This document shows positions 12,105 to 23,773 of a stretch of DNA of 64,000 bases, in pieces; positions within the stretch are counted from its first letter, which is position 1, and each line of letters starts with the position of its first letter. The stretch spans positions 47,303,001 through 47,367,000 of the forward strand of contig CP141156.1 of the NCBI GenBank assembly GCA_035233585.1, read 5' to 3'. The DNA is from Antiaris toxicaria (Eukaryota > Streptophyta > Magnoliopsida > Rosales > Moraceae). The notes under the pieces are model-generated. The model was not told the origin of the DNA. It saw nothing but the letters and a program-made list of their open reading frames with translations, and did no database searches. Made by a program: the position numbers and the translations under genes.

Positions 12105-12520
12105 GGAGGTGTAATGGTAGAGAAAATTGGAGTTAGAGCATATTGGAAACGTAGCAGTGCTGTGTGGAGGGGGTGGAGATAAGCAAGGGAGGGATTGAAA
12201 TGGGAGAAAAGACCCGGGGGGTGAGGGGCATTAAATAGGACGGTGGAGATGGGAGGGAAGGAGGGGGGGAGAGAGAGAGAGAGAGGGAGGGACAACTTTC
12301 TCTTTTTTTTTTTGAGGAAGAAACCGCGTTGTTTAGATGAGGACAAAGATGGGGACACGCGTCAGTTGTTTGTACGGATGTTAGATAGCTTACTAAGCTC
12401 TGCTCAAGCTAAGGCTAAGCTAACCAAAGTGTTTTTGGATCTACTGTTTTTGGTACTGTTTTAGGAATAGTTATTGGTCATTAAAAAATTAAAAAAAAAA
12501 TTAAAGTTAAGTAAAAGAGT
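12105..12520 (-). promoter_or_regulatory. Probable upstream promoter region of the VQ gene
   Basis: Lies directly upstream of the TATA box. On the plus strand it shows a purine-rich stretch at 12240-12292 with (GA)n, which reads as a CT-rich tract in gene orientation; such tracts are common in plant core promoters. No specific factor site can be assigned with confidence. Confidence 0.35.
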
Positions 12521-12740
12521 AGGGATGGCAATTTGTTACGCTGCAGCGGGTCTCCGCAAAGCGCCATTCTAACTGAGATGATTTTATTTCTGTTTTATAT
12601 AGTTTAACGCTTGGGCGAGAAAATCCATTTAAGTGAGAATTGGGGATAAGACAGCTAAAATTAGATTAACAAAATTTCCCTCCTCTTACGTCGTTTTGGG
12701 GCTACACATGAAAAATCACCAAACATTTACCCTCACTGTA

Positions 12741-12992
12741 GATGGATGTTTGTTTTTAGAAAATGAAAAAATTTTAAATATAAAAAATAAAAAATCGTTT
12801 AGAATTTTTTTTTAAAAGTGAAAAGTTATTTAGATGGATAAAAATTTTTTTTATTGAGAGAGTTTTTTTTTTTTATTTTTCAAAAATGAAAAATTTTGGA
12901 TGTTCTGATACGAAAATTTAAGAAAGTTGTTTTTTTTTTTAAATAAAAAATTTTTCATTTTCTAATTTTAAACATGTCAAACAAACGGACCT
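12741..12992. mobile_element. Candidate Tourist-like MITE
   Basis: Its ends are GATGGATGTTTG and, in reverse complement, AGGTCCGTTTG. Subterminal AGAAAATGAAAAA words occur in inverted orientation at both ends. The flanking triplets GTA and TTA could be a mutated TTA target-site duplication. Non-coding and AT-rich. Confidence 0.4.
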
Positions 12993-14222
12993 TTAATCAT
13001 TTATTTTAAAAAAATATTATAATAAAACTATTTATCATTATACACATCATATATTAATTGTTTTATTATATTCTTATGGATTCAAAGCATGGCGATGAAT
13101 TAGTACATGATCTCATTTTTATATTTCAGGAGGGGAAAATATCGTATAAGTTGATTTCATATTTATATATGGATTTCGATCCCACTTGGTACATTTTATT
13201 ATTTTCGAACACTTTAGTAAACGTTATATACACTAGACTTCTAGTTTTGGGTTATGAGATTTGATTTATTATATATTAGAATTTTATAATATGTCATTTT
13301 GATATATATGATGAAAAAGTACCCAAAACAGTTTATGTGTTTAGTTAAAATATATATATAACTTTTGTCATTTTTATATTATAAATGTCTAAAACATCCC
13401 TTGTTTTAATTTATAAAATAAAATAAATCAGTTAAAAAAATGTGATTTAATTCTTAAAAATATCAAGATTACCCTTCTCAATTTGAATTTAACTATTGAG
13501 GAAAAAATTGAATAAAAAGTTTAAGATAAACAAATTTCTTAGAATTAAAAAGAACAACTTTTTTTTTTATCATTTTAAGCTTTTTTATTTAATTTTTAAG
13601 TTAGGTAGTATTTAAGAAGGGTAATCTTGATATTTTTAAAAATTTAATTACTTCAAGGCATTATGTGATATTTTGGCTAAACATATGAGGTGTTCTGGAT
13701 ATTTTTTCTAATTTATTATTTAGAAATTTAAATTGTTGTAATTGCTGACTTAGTTAGCAATAAATATCCACTTTTATTTAGACCAAAATAAAAACATATC
13801 CACTTTTAATGTTGAGCTTTACAATTTGAATATCCTACTTTTAAACTTTAATTTACAGTTTAAATATTTTTTATTTAAAAAATTTACCACCACAAAAAAT
13901 ATTGCTCATATTGAAGAAAACTTGAGTGTTGCAACTAACGTGTAATAAATTGTTTCGAAAAAAAAAAAAAAGATATTACAAATGAGTATTTATTGAAGAT
14001 TGAGGAAATGCCCCTCATTAGAAGGGTATTTCTTATTCCTTTCCCTTATTATAAATCAACTTCAAAGAGAAAAAACTCTTTCGAAGTTTCTAATTTGTTC
14101 ATATTCGTACTTGTAAATAAATAGAAATCATTTGACAACATCTTAAAAAAAATGAAAGGTTAAACTTGTATTTACAATGTTTGATTTGATACTATATCTT
14201 TCCCTCCCAAACCGGCAAATCC
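12993..14222. other. AT-rich intergenic DNA
   Basis: No gene or clear element. It is mostly A/T runs; an open frame at 13058 (68 codons) has no recognisable feature. Confidence 0.55.
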
Positions 14223-14303
14223 TCCCCAACCCCACCCACACACCCCCACCACAACCCCAACCCCCCCCCCACCACACCCCCCCCCCCCCCCCCCCCCCCC
14301 CCC
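14223..14303. repeat. C-rich tract ending in a C27 run
   Basis: C/A-rich words such as CCCCACCACA grade into uninterrupted C at 14277-14303, followed by GCGAAAT. It is approximately the reverse complement of the G run at 6847-6930, including the GCGGGG/CCCCGCG junction. Confidence 0.8.
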
Positions 14304-15207
14304 GCGAAATCTTTCCTTAGTTTAGGGAGATATACTTACATACATGTCTTATATTGAACAAAATTAAACTGAGAAAATATAGTGAACATTAGTTGTATTG
14401 AACACGACTTGTGATAAAAGGGCGCTGTACTTACTTTAAGCAAAATTTCTTTAAATTTAATATACATTTCGAAAGTATGTCCGGATCTAGGTTTCATCAT
14501 TAGGGTTATCTCGTGTAATCCATGAATAAACAAAGGAAAAGAACACTTTAATAAATTACATCTATTTAATCTATTCGTAATTAAATAATGATAGTAGTAT
14601 TATCACAAATAAAATAAAATAAAAATGAATGAGTGTAGTATAAATGTATAATAATGACAAGTGTAGTATAAATATGTAATACTGAGTATAAGAGTTTGGC
14701 TTCATTGTTGGGGGGCTAGTAAGGAGTAGCAAGTAGCAAACACACCAGCATAAAAGAGTTGAAGATCAAGCCGCATTAGGGTCTTCTCATATACGCGTAA
14801 ACACGCGTCCCAATCTCTTCTAGTTATCCGGCCCTGTTATATATAAATTCTCACCTCGATTATGCATGCTTATGTTTCAGGATCCCTGTCGTCCGATCAA
14901 AGATAAAAATATGAATAGTATAAAAGAAGTCAATTTTAATTTTAATTTTAATTTTTTGAATATTATCTCACGATTTATATTTTTATTAATATATATAATT
15001 AATTAATATGATAATATTTAAATACTCACCAATAAAAAAGAATAATTCATTTATTACATAATTTAATATTTAAAAATTTGAATTAAAGTTATAGTTTCTA
15101 GTATTTTTCTACAAATGTGGTTTTAATTACATTGTTATCTATATTAATTTTAATCAAAAATTTTAAATATCAATCTAAAGAAGAGTTGTTAACTTTTTAT
15201 TAATAAG
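14304..15207. other. AT-rich intergenic DNA
   Basis: No gene recognised. Between 14590 and 14690 a phrase of the type GTGTAGTATAAATRTRTAAT occurs twice. Nothing else is supportable. Confidence 0.5.
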
Positions 15208-15210
15208 TTA

Positions 15211-15587
15211 GAGGATTTGTTTGGAGACACATTTGGACATCTCATTACCATTTTTTTTTAATCTTTTTCTTTAACTCAAAACTACTTTTTACTCTTTATA
15301 TCTCTAACTGTTTATAGTAAATTTAGATTTTAAAAATTCATAACTTTATTATTTTAAGTCCATATGAGATAATTTTTTTTTAAATAGTTAAAAATACTTG
15401 ATGAGATGATTTTTTTAAATTACATAGAATTTTAAGATAAACGAAATAAGATCATATTAATTTTTTTTTCAAACATATTTTAATATTTTATATTTTTTTC
15501 ACTTTAAATAGTTTTTTTTTAACCTAACACATATTTCAAAAACTACATCTCATTTCTAATCCAAAACTATATCTCTAAAATATCTCT
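15211..15587. mobile_element. Tourist-like (PIF/Harbinger) MITE
   Basis: A 377-bp non-coding element flanked by TTA (15208-15210 and 15588-15590), the usual PIF/Harbinger target duplication. The left end is GAGGATTTGTTTGGAGA. The interior aligns by eye with the MITE at 21557-21895: both share AAATTTTAGATTTT-like words, CATAACTTT, AGTCCA.ATGAGATAA and AAATTACATAGAATTT in the same order. The right terminus is decayed. Confidence 0.55.
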
Positions 15588-16949
15588 TTAACGAGTCAAT
15601 AATTAATTGATATAATAATTTTTTAAATATCTATTAATAAAAAATATAATTCACATATTATATAAGTTGGTATTTATATATTAGGATAAAAGTTAATATC
15701 CTTAACAACCGTAGAAATATGACTACTACCCTACGTCATGTTTGAATAGGTTTGAAAATGTCACATTCTTCAATAAAAGCTATTTTAAAAAACGATTTTC
15801 AAATATTGTTTGTTTTGCAACAACTTAGATGGTAGAAACTAAAAAAAATAATAATCGTTCTTGTATTTGTTAAACAATAAGAAAATGTAAAAGGTTTTTT
15901 CTAAACAAAAACTGAAAGTAGTTAAAAATAATAACTAATAACCTTAATTAAGGATTTCTGTGCAAGCTTTTTGTCAATTTCAGTCACAAAACAAACACTA
16001 ATATTATCAGTTAAGGTGTCTTTGTGGTACAGTTTCAAATTCAAGAGGCTTATTGGCAAAATAAAATTTTTAGGATGCGCATTGCCACTGAACAACTAGA
16101 AGTATAGTATGGCAATAGTGCAAATTTTACTTGGGAAAAAATATCAATGCAATGAATATTATACTAATGACACCAGAAAAATTGGTATTTGAAAATAGTT
16201 TTGACTTTTCACAAACTATATTTTTGCTGAGGAAGCCAAAAAAATAAAACAAAATAAAACACTTCAATGCAAGAACTATGGTAATATAATGTAAGTATAT
16301 GTTGCAATACCACGGGTTTCAATGGGGAGCTTTCTATGGTAACAAAAAATGAAAAAATAAAAGTGCAAATCGATGTTAACTCTCCTTCAAATTATATCAA
16401 AATAAAAAATGAAAAATGAAAAAAAAAATTTCTGCCCAAAAAGAATTTGAAAAAGAAGTATGTTCTACCCTGATTTTACATATTAGTTATTTTTTTTCCT
16501 TTCTCCCATCTTGAGAAGGGTACTTGTAAATTTATCAACCTGACCAACATTTGTGTATTTTACCCTTCTACAATAGCTGAAAATTACATTACTTGTCGGC
16601 ACAAGAAGGCAAATATTACAAGAAAGGGTAAAAAAGATTGCTTCGTCAAAATATATATATATTTATTTATGTATCTTTTGAGATAGAGAAGAAATTTTCT
16701 TTTTAGTCAAAATATTGCTTCGTTTATTTTCCAATCTAATAAACAAATCAATAATTGTCAAGCTAGATAGACTCCAGAATTTGTGTCGCCTCTCGTTAGG
16801 AAGCCGTTGGTTGGTGGGAGACTAGGCTTGGGATATTTGTCTCTCAATATTTATAATCAAGGTATATTGGGTATACATACATAACATATTAGCTTTTAAT
16901 TTCCCAAAAAAAAATAAAAAAAAACTTTTAATTGACCTTAATGGTTATA
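15588..16949. other. AT-rich intergenic DNA
   Basis: No gene recognised. Scattered A runs and short repeats only; no element end identified. Confidence 0.5.
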
Positions 16950-19215
16950 ATTATAACTTTTATGAGTAAATTTAAGATAAAAATTGGGAAATAATAGGTA
17001 CTAATGAAAATGATATCATAGTTTTAAAATAATATAAAATTATAAAATATTTAAATTTTTCATTAATTTATTTCAATTTTATCCCTTTTTCTTTTATGTT
17101 TATCTTTTTCCTCTCCCACCTATCCCTCTCTTTCTCTCCTCTGTCTCTCCCTCTCTCCTTATTGAACAAAGAAATCAGCACTGGCATTGGTGAACAGATC
17201 ACAACGATGACAGGATTCAGACGATGGCACAAAGAAAGAATCGGATCTTTGCGACATGGAGAGGTCGACTGGGTTGCGACAATGTCGTGAGTGCTATAGG
17301 ATTTTGACAATGAGATGAGTACGATTACAATGGGATCATGAGTTTTTCTCTCCTCTTTGGATTTGGATATTTTATTTCCTGTTTTTGGTTTTCTTTTTTT
17401 AGGTCGGTGGTGCTCCTTCATTGTGAGATCTCACAACTTCCTTCACTGTGATCTATGGTGAGATTGAGATCTGTCACAACTCCGGCGACCCAGTTTATGT
17501 CACCATCTTAATCTCAGCACCGTCACCATCACCATCGAGATCTATGGCCTACCGGCAGTGATGCCAAGGTTAGGGTTTGTAGTTGGGCTAGGTTAGGGTG
17601 GGTTTGTGGTTGTAATGGGGCCAAATTTGTTCAATTAGGATTATTTTGGAGCTGATTTATGTTTTCAAATAATTTATGCAAATAAAAAATTTCATGATAA
17701 AATATAAACTTAAATATCATATTAATTGAAAAAATAAAAAAAAGTAAATTTCATATTTTCTTATAAATATCCAGATTTATTGTATTTCTATTATATTTTG
17801 TAAATTTTTAATTAAAAAAAATAGATTTACTAGTAAATGTTTGTATAAACTAGTAAATATCCAGATTTACAAAAGTTAAAAATAATATTATATTTCATGT
17901 AAATATCCATATTTATTTTCATCATAGTTGTAAGGAAAAATTTGTTAAAAAATATCAGATTCACTAGTAAATATTTGGATTTACTAAGTACCTGGATTTC
18001 TAAAATATAACTTATACTAGTTAATAGTAAATACTAAAATTTCCTCCTAGTAAATATTTAGATTTGCTGGTAAATATTTTTTATTTACTTCAAAAATTAT
18101 TAATTTTTTAAACAACATAAATACTAGTAAATAATGGATTTACTAAAAGTCGAAAATAATATCATATTTAATTGTAAATATCGTTATTTATTTTCATTAT
18201 ATTTGTAAGAAAAGCTTGAAAAAAAAATCAGATTTACTAGTAAATATTCAGATTTTCAAAATATAGCCTATACTAGTTAATGTAAATATCAATATTTACT
18301 AGTAAATATTGATAATTATTGACAAAAATACTAGTAAATCTTAGTATTTATTAATATTTACTAGTAAATATTATTTACTAATAATATGGTATTAGTATAT
18401 TTACAAATAATATGGTATTAACTAAGATTGTTTACAAATACTTAATTTGTTTAAAAATTCATTAAAAAAAGTTTACATATTTTTTCTATTTTAAATTTTT
18501 TTTTCGGTTTTTATTTTTAAAATACACAAATTTGATTTAATTGTTTGTAAAATGCCAATTTATTAAAAATCTAAATCTCCCTCAAATTAAACACCTAACT
18601 ACCCCACCTCCAAATCAGCATCGCCACTATTGTTGTCGGAAACAGCAGAGTTGGCGATGGAAGTTCACAATGTAGGCAGATTTTCTCCAATTACAATGTG
18701 ATCTTCTCCGATCATGTCGCTATTCTGATTAACTTTGACGATGGTGGAATCACAATGGGGAAACCTCGGATCATGATCGGGATCTCGCGACCATGCTGGA
18801 GCTCCACCAAGGACCACCAATGACTCCCGTTGTGAGATCGCCTATTTCATCTTCCTCTCTAGCATCAAGCAGCGACAGCCTTCGCGAGCTTGAGGGAGTT
18901 TGCAGTCATAAGCACGAGGGAGATCCATTATGATTTTCTCTAGATCGCATGCACGAGGGAGATCTGGAAAGATCATCGCGACGCTGGCGACACACTCATG
19001 TTGCTATTCAATCTCAACAGCGTCACCCTCACTGTCAAGATCTCTGACTGATGGGAAAGGAGAGGATCAAAAGATAGAGATGAGAGAGAGGACGAGGAGA
19101 GAGAAAGAGTAGGGGTAAAATTGGTACTTTAATATATAATTAATTTAAACTATGTTATTTAGTTATAATAGTTTTTATCTTTTATTATTTTAATTTATCA
19201 TAGTCAAATATAATA
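16950..19215. mobile_element. Possible non-autonomous Mutator-like (MULE) foldback element
   Basis: About 200 bp at the left (16980-17110) and right (19110-19215) ends look like diverged inverted copies. Each runs from AT-rich DNA through a CAATTTTA(T/C)CCC phrase into a CT-rich/GA-rich tract. Inside are two GC-richer blocks (17160-17640 and 18600-19060) with similar words (GAGATCT, CACCATC, CGATGG) and, between them, an ACTAG-motif array. I see no transposase and no convincing target duplication, so the class and exact ends are inference. Confidence 0.3.
17818..18385. repeat. Degenerate array of ACTAGTAAATAT motifs
   Basis: About eleven copies of (T)ACTAG(T)-AAATA occur in about 550 bp, at irregular spacing of roughly 25-110 bp. 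Most are followed by CCAGATTTA-like words, and several are the full palindrome TACTAGTA. Non-coding. Confidence 0.7.
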
Positions 19216-19313
19216 TATTATCCATTCTTCTATAAAAATTTTAAGAACAGGAATAGGACTACTATTTTATTTCAATCAATATTTAATCAATCATATGTAG
19301 GTGGAAAACATAA

Positions 19314-19558
19314 GGGAGAAAGAAATAAATAGTAATTTTTAAATATATTTAAAGTAATAGGTTTTTAAAATATGTAAAGTAAATAACAATAATTAAAACA
19401 ATTAACAAGAGAATGATTTATTTAAGTTTTGTGAATACAATATTTATCTAATAAATTTACATAAATTTCTTACTTCATAATAAAATTACTATTTATTTTA
19501 AATATTTTAAAACCTTACTTTAATTAATTTTGTAAAATTGCTATTAATACATTTTCCC
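19314..19558. mobile_element. MITE related to the 5065-5518 foldback element
   Basis: It begins GGGAGAAAGAAATAAATAG and ends ACATTTTCCC. The left arm contains AAAGTAATAGGTTTTTAAAATA and the right arm its degenerate inverted copy. It shares both the termini and the AATAGGTTTTTA phrase with 5065-5518. No convincing target duplication. Confidence 0.45.
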
Positions 19559-21553
19559 TTGCAAAATAATACTCACAAGTTTTCCTTCAATGTTTACCCC
19601 ATATAATTTTTATAGTTATATTACACTCTAAACAGAAGAAAATACTAATAATTAACACAACTTCACCTAAAAATACAAGCTTTATGTGCATACATATATA
19701 TATATATGCCATAGATAAATTCTCCTAATTTTATACAAATATAAAATATACAATATCTTGAAAAGGTTGGACAAATACAAGATGTCCATAATTATTTGAA
19801 TACTTTTGTTCAATCTTCAGAGTAATATATCCATTTAATCTATTAATTATGAATATTCTATAATTTTGAAATCTAAACTTTTAATTTTAGTAAATTAGTC
19901 ACTTAACTTTTGTTTGTTAGCAGTTTGGGTCCCTAAGACTAAACTTGACGAATGATTTTTGAAATTTAATACAAATAATGGTATCTCTATCTCATAACAA
20001 TTAAAAATTTTAAAGGAATTATTATATTAAATGTAAAATGTTTTAATGTTTAAAGGTTTTTAATAAGAATAAGAAGGAAATTTTTAAACTCACTGTAATA
20101 ATTATTATAAAATTTCATATTAGTAATGAAATTAAAATGTGATTAAATACGTTAAATTAAAAAAATCTTTTATAAATTTTAATATCAAGAATTAAAATTG
20201 TTAAAATTAAAAGTTAAAATATTAATTTATCAAAATTACATATTTAGAAATTAAAATAATTAAATATATAAAATTAAAAAATAATAAATATATAGGACAA
20301 AATAAATAAATTATCCCAATCTTCAAGAAGAAAGTGAGAGGCCCCACGCGTTAAGAAATAGGATGCATGGTGATGCGTGTGACCTGTAAGTGGACGGTCC
20401 TTGATCTGGCAAATCACATGCCCAAATGGGGTTACGTAGGATTGTTGTCGATGTGTCTCTTCCTAATTCCTTGTGCCTCTTCCTCCAAGATTCCTCCACA
20501 ATCCAACTGTCTCTTCAAATTTTGGCCTTTTTTTTTTTTTAAATAATTCATCTCTCTCTCTCTCTCTGTTTTATTTTTAAATAAACACATGTACATATTC
20601 CTATGTATATACAATTCTATATATATTTGTCTTCCTCCCTAACCCATTCTCTTTCGAAGTTATACTTCAATTAAAGAAATTATTCCATATAGCCGCTTTT
20701 GTCCGTGATGGACAATTGTTATATTCATGAAACTTTCAATAGTATGTTTTGCAAAATACAAGTTGCGTACCAAATAACAACCAAAGAAGCTGAGCAAATT
20801 ATGTTTTGTAAAATAAAAACTCTTCTGAGTTATCTTGAATGAAACGTTTCTCAAAAAGGTTTTTTTTAGTAGACTTAAAAACATATATCAAAATTTTAAT
20901 TAAACATTATAAACTCCCTTGTAACGTTTCATTGTTTTTTTAGAAAACTTTAAAAACTATTTTGAATTATTAGAATGTGATTCTAAATATTTACTAAAGA
21001 ATCACAGTTTTAATTCTCTTATTTCATTGACTAAAAGTAAAAATAAAATTCTATCTATGGCTTTGATTGACTTTTTTGGTTTATTTTATTTGAGTTTGAT
21101 TGTATTTTTATCCTTTTTAAAATTGACATATAATAGAAAAAGTGTTAATTACAAATATAATATAACGATAAAATCATATTTAATTCTACTTAAAGTAGAG
21201 TTTGAATTCCTGTCATATATTTATATATATATAAATATCATATGTGTAGAAATATAATTTATTCAATACCTCAATTAAGCAATTGAAATAAATATAGTAG
21301 ATATGGCCAAGCACAATGGTGGCCCAGTAGACAAAGGTCAGCCCCTAAACACATGTATTAACTTCAAACTTCAATGGGAATACCATTAAGGAAGTCTGAC
21401 ATTTAAACTATTCAAACCATTAAAACCAACAAAAAGATAATGATATACGGGCGGTCTCTATTTGTTTGCATTGATTAATACAAATAAAGAAAGCAATAAA
21501 ATAAAATAAATGAGATAACGCAAAGTATTTTTGTTTCTAGCTAAAAGTAATAT
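19559..21553. other. AT-rich intergenic DNA
   Basis: No gene recognised on either strand. Contains (CT)n at about 20549-20567, (TA)n at 19694-19708 and AT-rich open frames without features. Confidence 0.55.
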
Positions 21554-21556
21554 TTA

Positions 21557-21895
21557 GGGTCGTTTGCGACTGTTTTCGAAGTCCCCAAATTTTTTTTTTC
21601 CCAAAATTTTCTTTTTTTTTTTATTATTTATATCTTAAAAATATTACAGTAAATTTTAAATTTTAAAAATTTATAACTTTGTGTATACAAGTCCAAATGA
21701 GATAAATTTTTTTTAAATTACATAGAATTTCGAGAGGAACGAAATAATATCTATATTGATATTTTTTTTCTAAAAAAATTTTTAAAATTTTTTATTTTTT
21801 TATCTCAAACAGTTTTTTCTCCCAAACACATTCTCCAAAACAACTTTTTTCCAATCTAAAAATAACATCTCCAACACCCTTCCCCAAACTACCCC
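21557..21895. mobile_element. Tourist-like (PIF/Harbinger) MITE
   Basis: A 339-bp element with terminal inverted repeats GGGTCGTTTG and, in reverse complement, GGGGTAGTTTG. It is flanked by a perfect TTA duplication (21554-21556 and 21896-21898). Non-coding. The interior aligns with the copy at 15211-15587. Confidence 0.7.
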
Positions 21896-22049
21896 TTAAC
21901 CTTTTTTTAAGGATTAACCCAATTTTTTAATTAACCCAATTCTTCAAAGATACTTAACTTAAATAATATTTATAGATATAGAGAAAAAATTCTGATATTT
22001 GTTTACCATAAAGGATTTTTATTTTTGTTATACATGTATATACTTCTAT

Positions 22050-22646
22050 TGTACCCTCTATTGTGAGAGGTGTGTTAATCCTTTACTGTGATAGACAAAC
22101 GACTTGTGACATCGAGATAGCCCCTCATATTAAAAATGTTCTCTGGACGTTGGGTAATCATCCAGATGCATTACCAACGGAAGAAGAATGACGGTTGAAG
22201 ATCACATCAAGTCGGAAACACAAATTGCTCTACGTCAGGTTCAATAGAGCCTTATTATTTCTTAACCGCTCTGCTATCCATGAGATGTGGGGGGATAACC
22301 GCCCACTACTGTCAAAGCAAAACTGTTGGGGCATGCAACGTGGACACGTGCTGTGATAAAACTAGGGTGGTTTTAGGAATAATCAGTAACTATTCGAGGG
22401 ATGGAATAAATGTCGTAAACCAACTGGGAGAGATCATTATTGTATGCTAGAACACCTCCTCTATATTGTTTTTCTAAAAAACAAAAACCCCTCACTTGAA
22501 CACAAAGAGGACGTAGTCTGTATTAAAGCGAATCTCTAAAAATATCTTTGTGTTCATTTTTTTTTTTTTTTTACTTTCATTCATGGGAGAGATGACAAGA
22601 GTGCCTCCTGGTAAGGATTCGACGTGTTGATAGATTTTGACCATCA
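22050..22646 (+). mobile_element. 5' LTR of the Tat-type element
   Basis: It starts TGTACCCTCTATTG and ends TTTTGACCATCA. It is homologous along its length to 33502-34137: GAGAGGTGTGTTAAT, TTAAAAATGTTCTC, CATGCAACGTGGACA-type and GAGATCATTATTGTATGC words are all shared in order. A primer-binding-like sequence follows. Confidence 0.7.
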
Positions 22647-22650
22647 AGAA

Positions 22651-22670
22651 TTGGCGCTAGAAGGAGGGCC
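22651..22670 (+). other. Primer-binding site of the Tat-type element
   Basis: TTGGCGCTAGAAGGAGGGCC begins 4 bases after the LTR end. TGGCGC at this place is the usual start of a tRNA-primed PBS in plant Tat/Athila-type Ty3/gypsy elements. I do not assign the exact tRNA. Confidence 0.55.
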
Positions 22671-22718
22671 TAGGTCTCAAAAGCCTTGCTCTTACTTTAA
22701 AAGAATCATCATCTCACC

Positions 22719-23773
22719 ATGAAGAACATCTAGGAAGGCAATCAAGATGATGCTCCCCCTAGAAGAGGAAGAATGCCAACCTGCGTGGACTAGAGGATTG
22801 ATCAACTTACCTAGATTGTTGGTACACTTGTCAACACATTCCAGAACTAGGTGACAAACAATCGAGGGAATCAGCCCTAGCGAAGTGACCTAACAGACCC
22901 TATAGGGGAGAATGGTGTAAACGAGCACCAAGAAACCTATATAGAGGGAATTAAGGAGACAATTGGGTGTCAACCAGATACCTCGTGGTCAAGGACTCGT
23001 AATTGCAGGTCCATGGGGAGTAGGTAGAGAAGAGACTTAAGAAGGACTCAAGAAATAGAGGCTACAGTGTAGGGTGGAAACAACCAGGGGGTTTGTCTCC
23101 TAGGCCTCCTACAAGAGAACAAGCACCAGGAGAGTCTACCTCGGTACAAAATTGAGGGGATCTGAGGAACAAGTTGCATGCTCGGAGAGCTAATTGGTCA
23201 TAAATGACTGAAGGGTCACTCACTACTAGTAAAGCTAAGGAGATCTTGGTCAACTGGAAAAGGCAATGCACGTCGAAAGAAGGGAACTTGACACATACAA
23301 CCATCACTTCTCCAACCAGTTTCTAGGAATGAAAAACTTTGCTGCTCCTAAGTAGAACCTTACTATTATGTATCAAGGCACCTAAGAGAGCCTTAAAGAT
23401 TGGATTGCCAGATTTAGTGCTGAGGTCGTTGTAATGAAGGAAATTACTGACAACGAGTCCCTAATGGGGGCATTTAGCAGCATGAGACATTATATACCAT
23501 TCCATGAGGATTTGAATAAAAAACCATCCAAACTACCATGAATTTCTAAAGAAAGCTCAGGGATTCAATAATGTTGAGGAGGCGAAGAGTTTGGCCTTGA
23601 AGAGCAAAATTGCGGTGCCTAAGAATGTGAACAACATTGACCAATCAAAGGGAAAACACAGTAGAAAGAAAAAGAGACATGGAAGTAGAGACGCAAAGAG
23701 ATCATTGTCAAGATCATTTCAAAAGACACCGCCTTGAAGACAAGGCAAAAAGGCCACATCCGCGGTCCTGGTA
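22719..23773 (+). pseudogene. Tat-type gag, decayed (N-terminal and central part)
   Basis: From the ATG at 22719 a gag-like frame runs ~440 bases to 23162 with seven in-frame stops, all TAG (22731, 22791, 22812, 22848, 22878 and two more near 23026 and 23071). A TGA follows at 23163. Further on, near 23366-23500, the frame reads like the conserved gag core (QGT, one stop, then ESLKDWIARFS and SLMGAFSSMRHY). After a frameshift near 23536 it reads like the C-terminal gag (FLKKAQGFNNVEEAKSLALK) followed by a basic Lys/Arg/Ser-rich tail. Gag would form the retrotransposon particle and package RNA; this copy cannot be translated. It is interrupted at 23773/23774 by a solo LTR, and the tail resumes at 26316. 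Confidence 0.7.

Noticed and set aside
17096..17421. Open frames on both strands in a CT/GA-rich block
   Set aside because: Compositional frames in a possible foldback element; no conserved motif.
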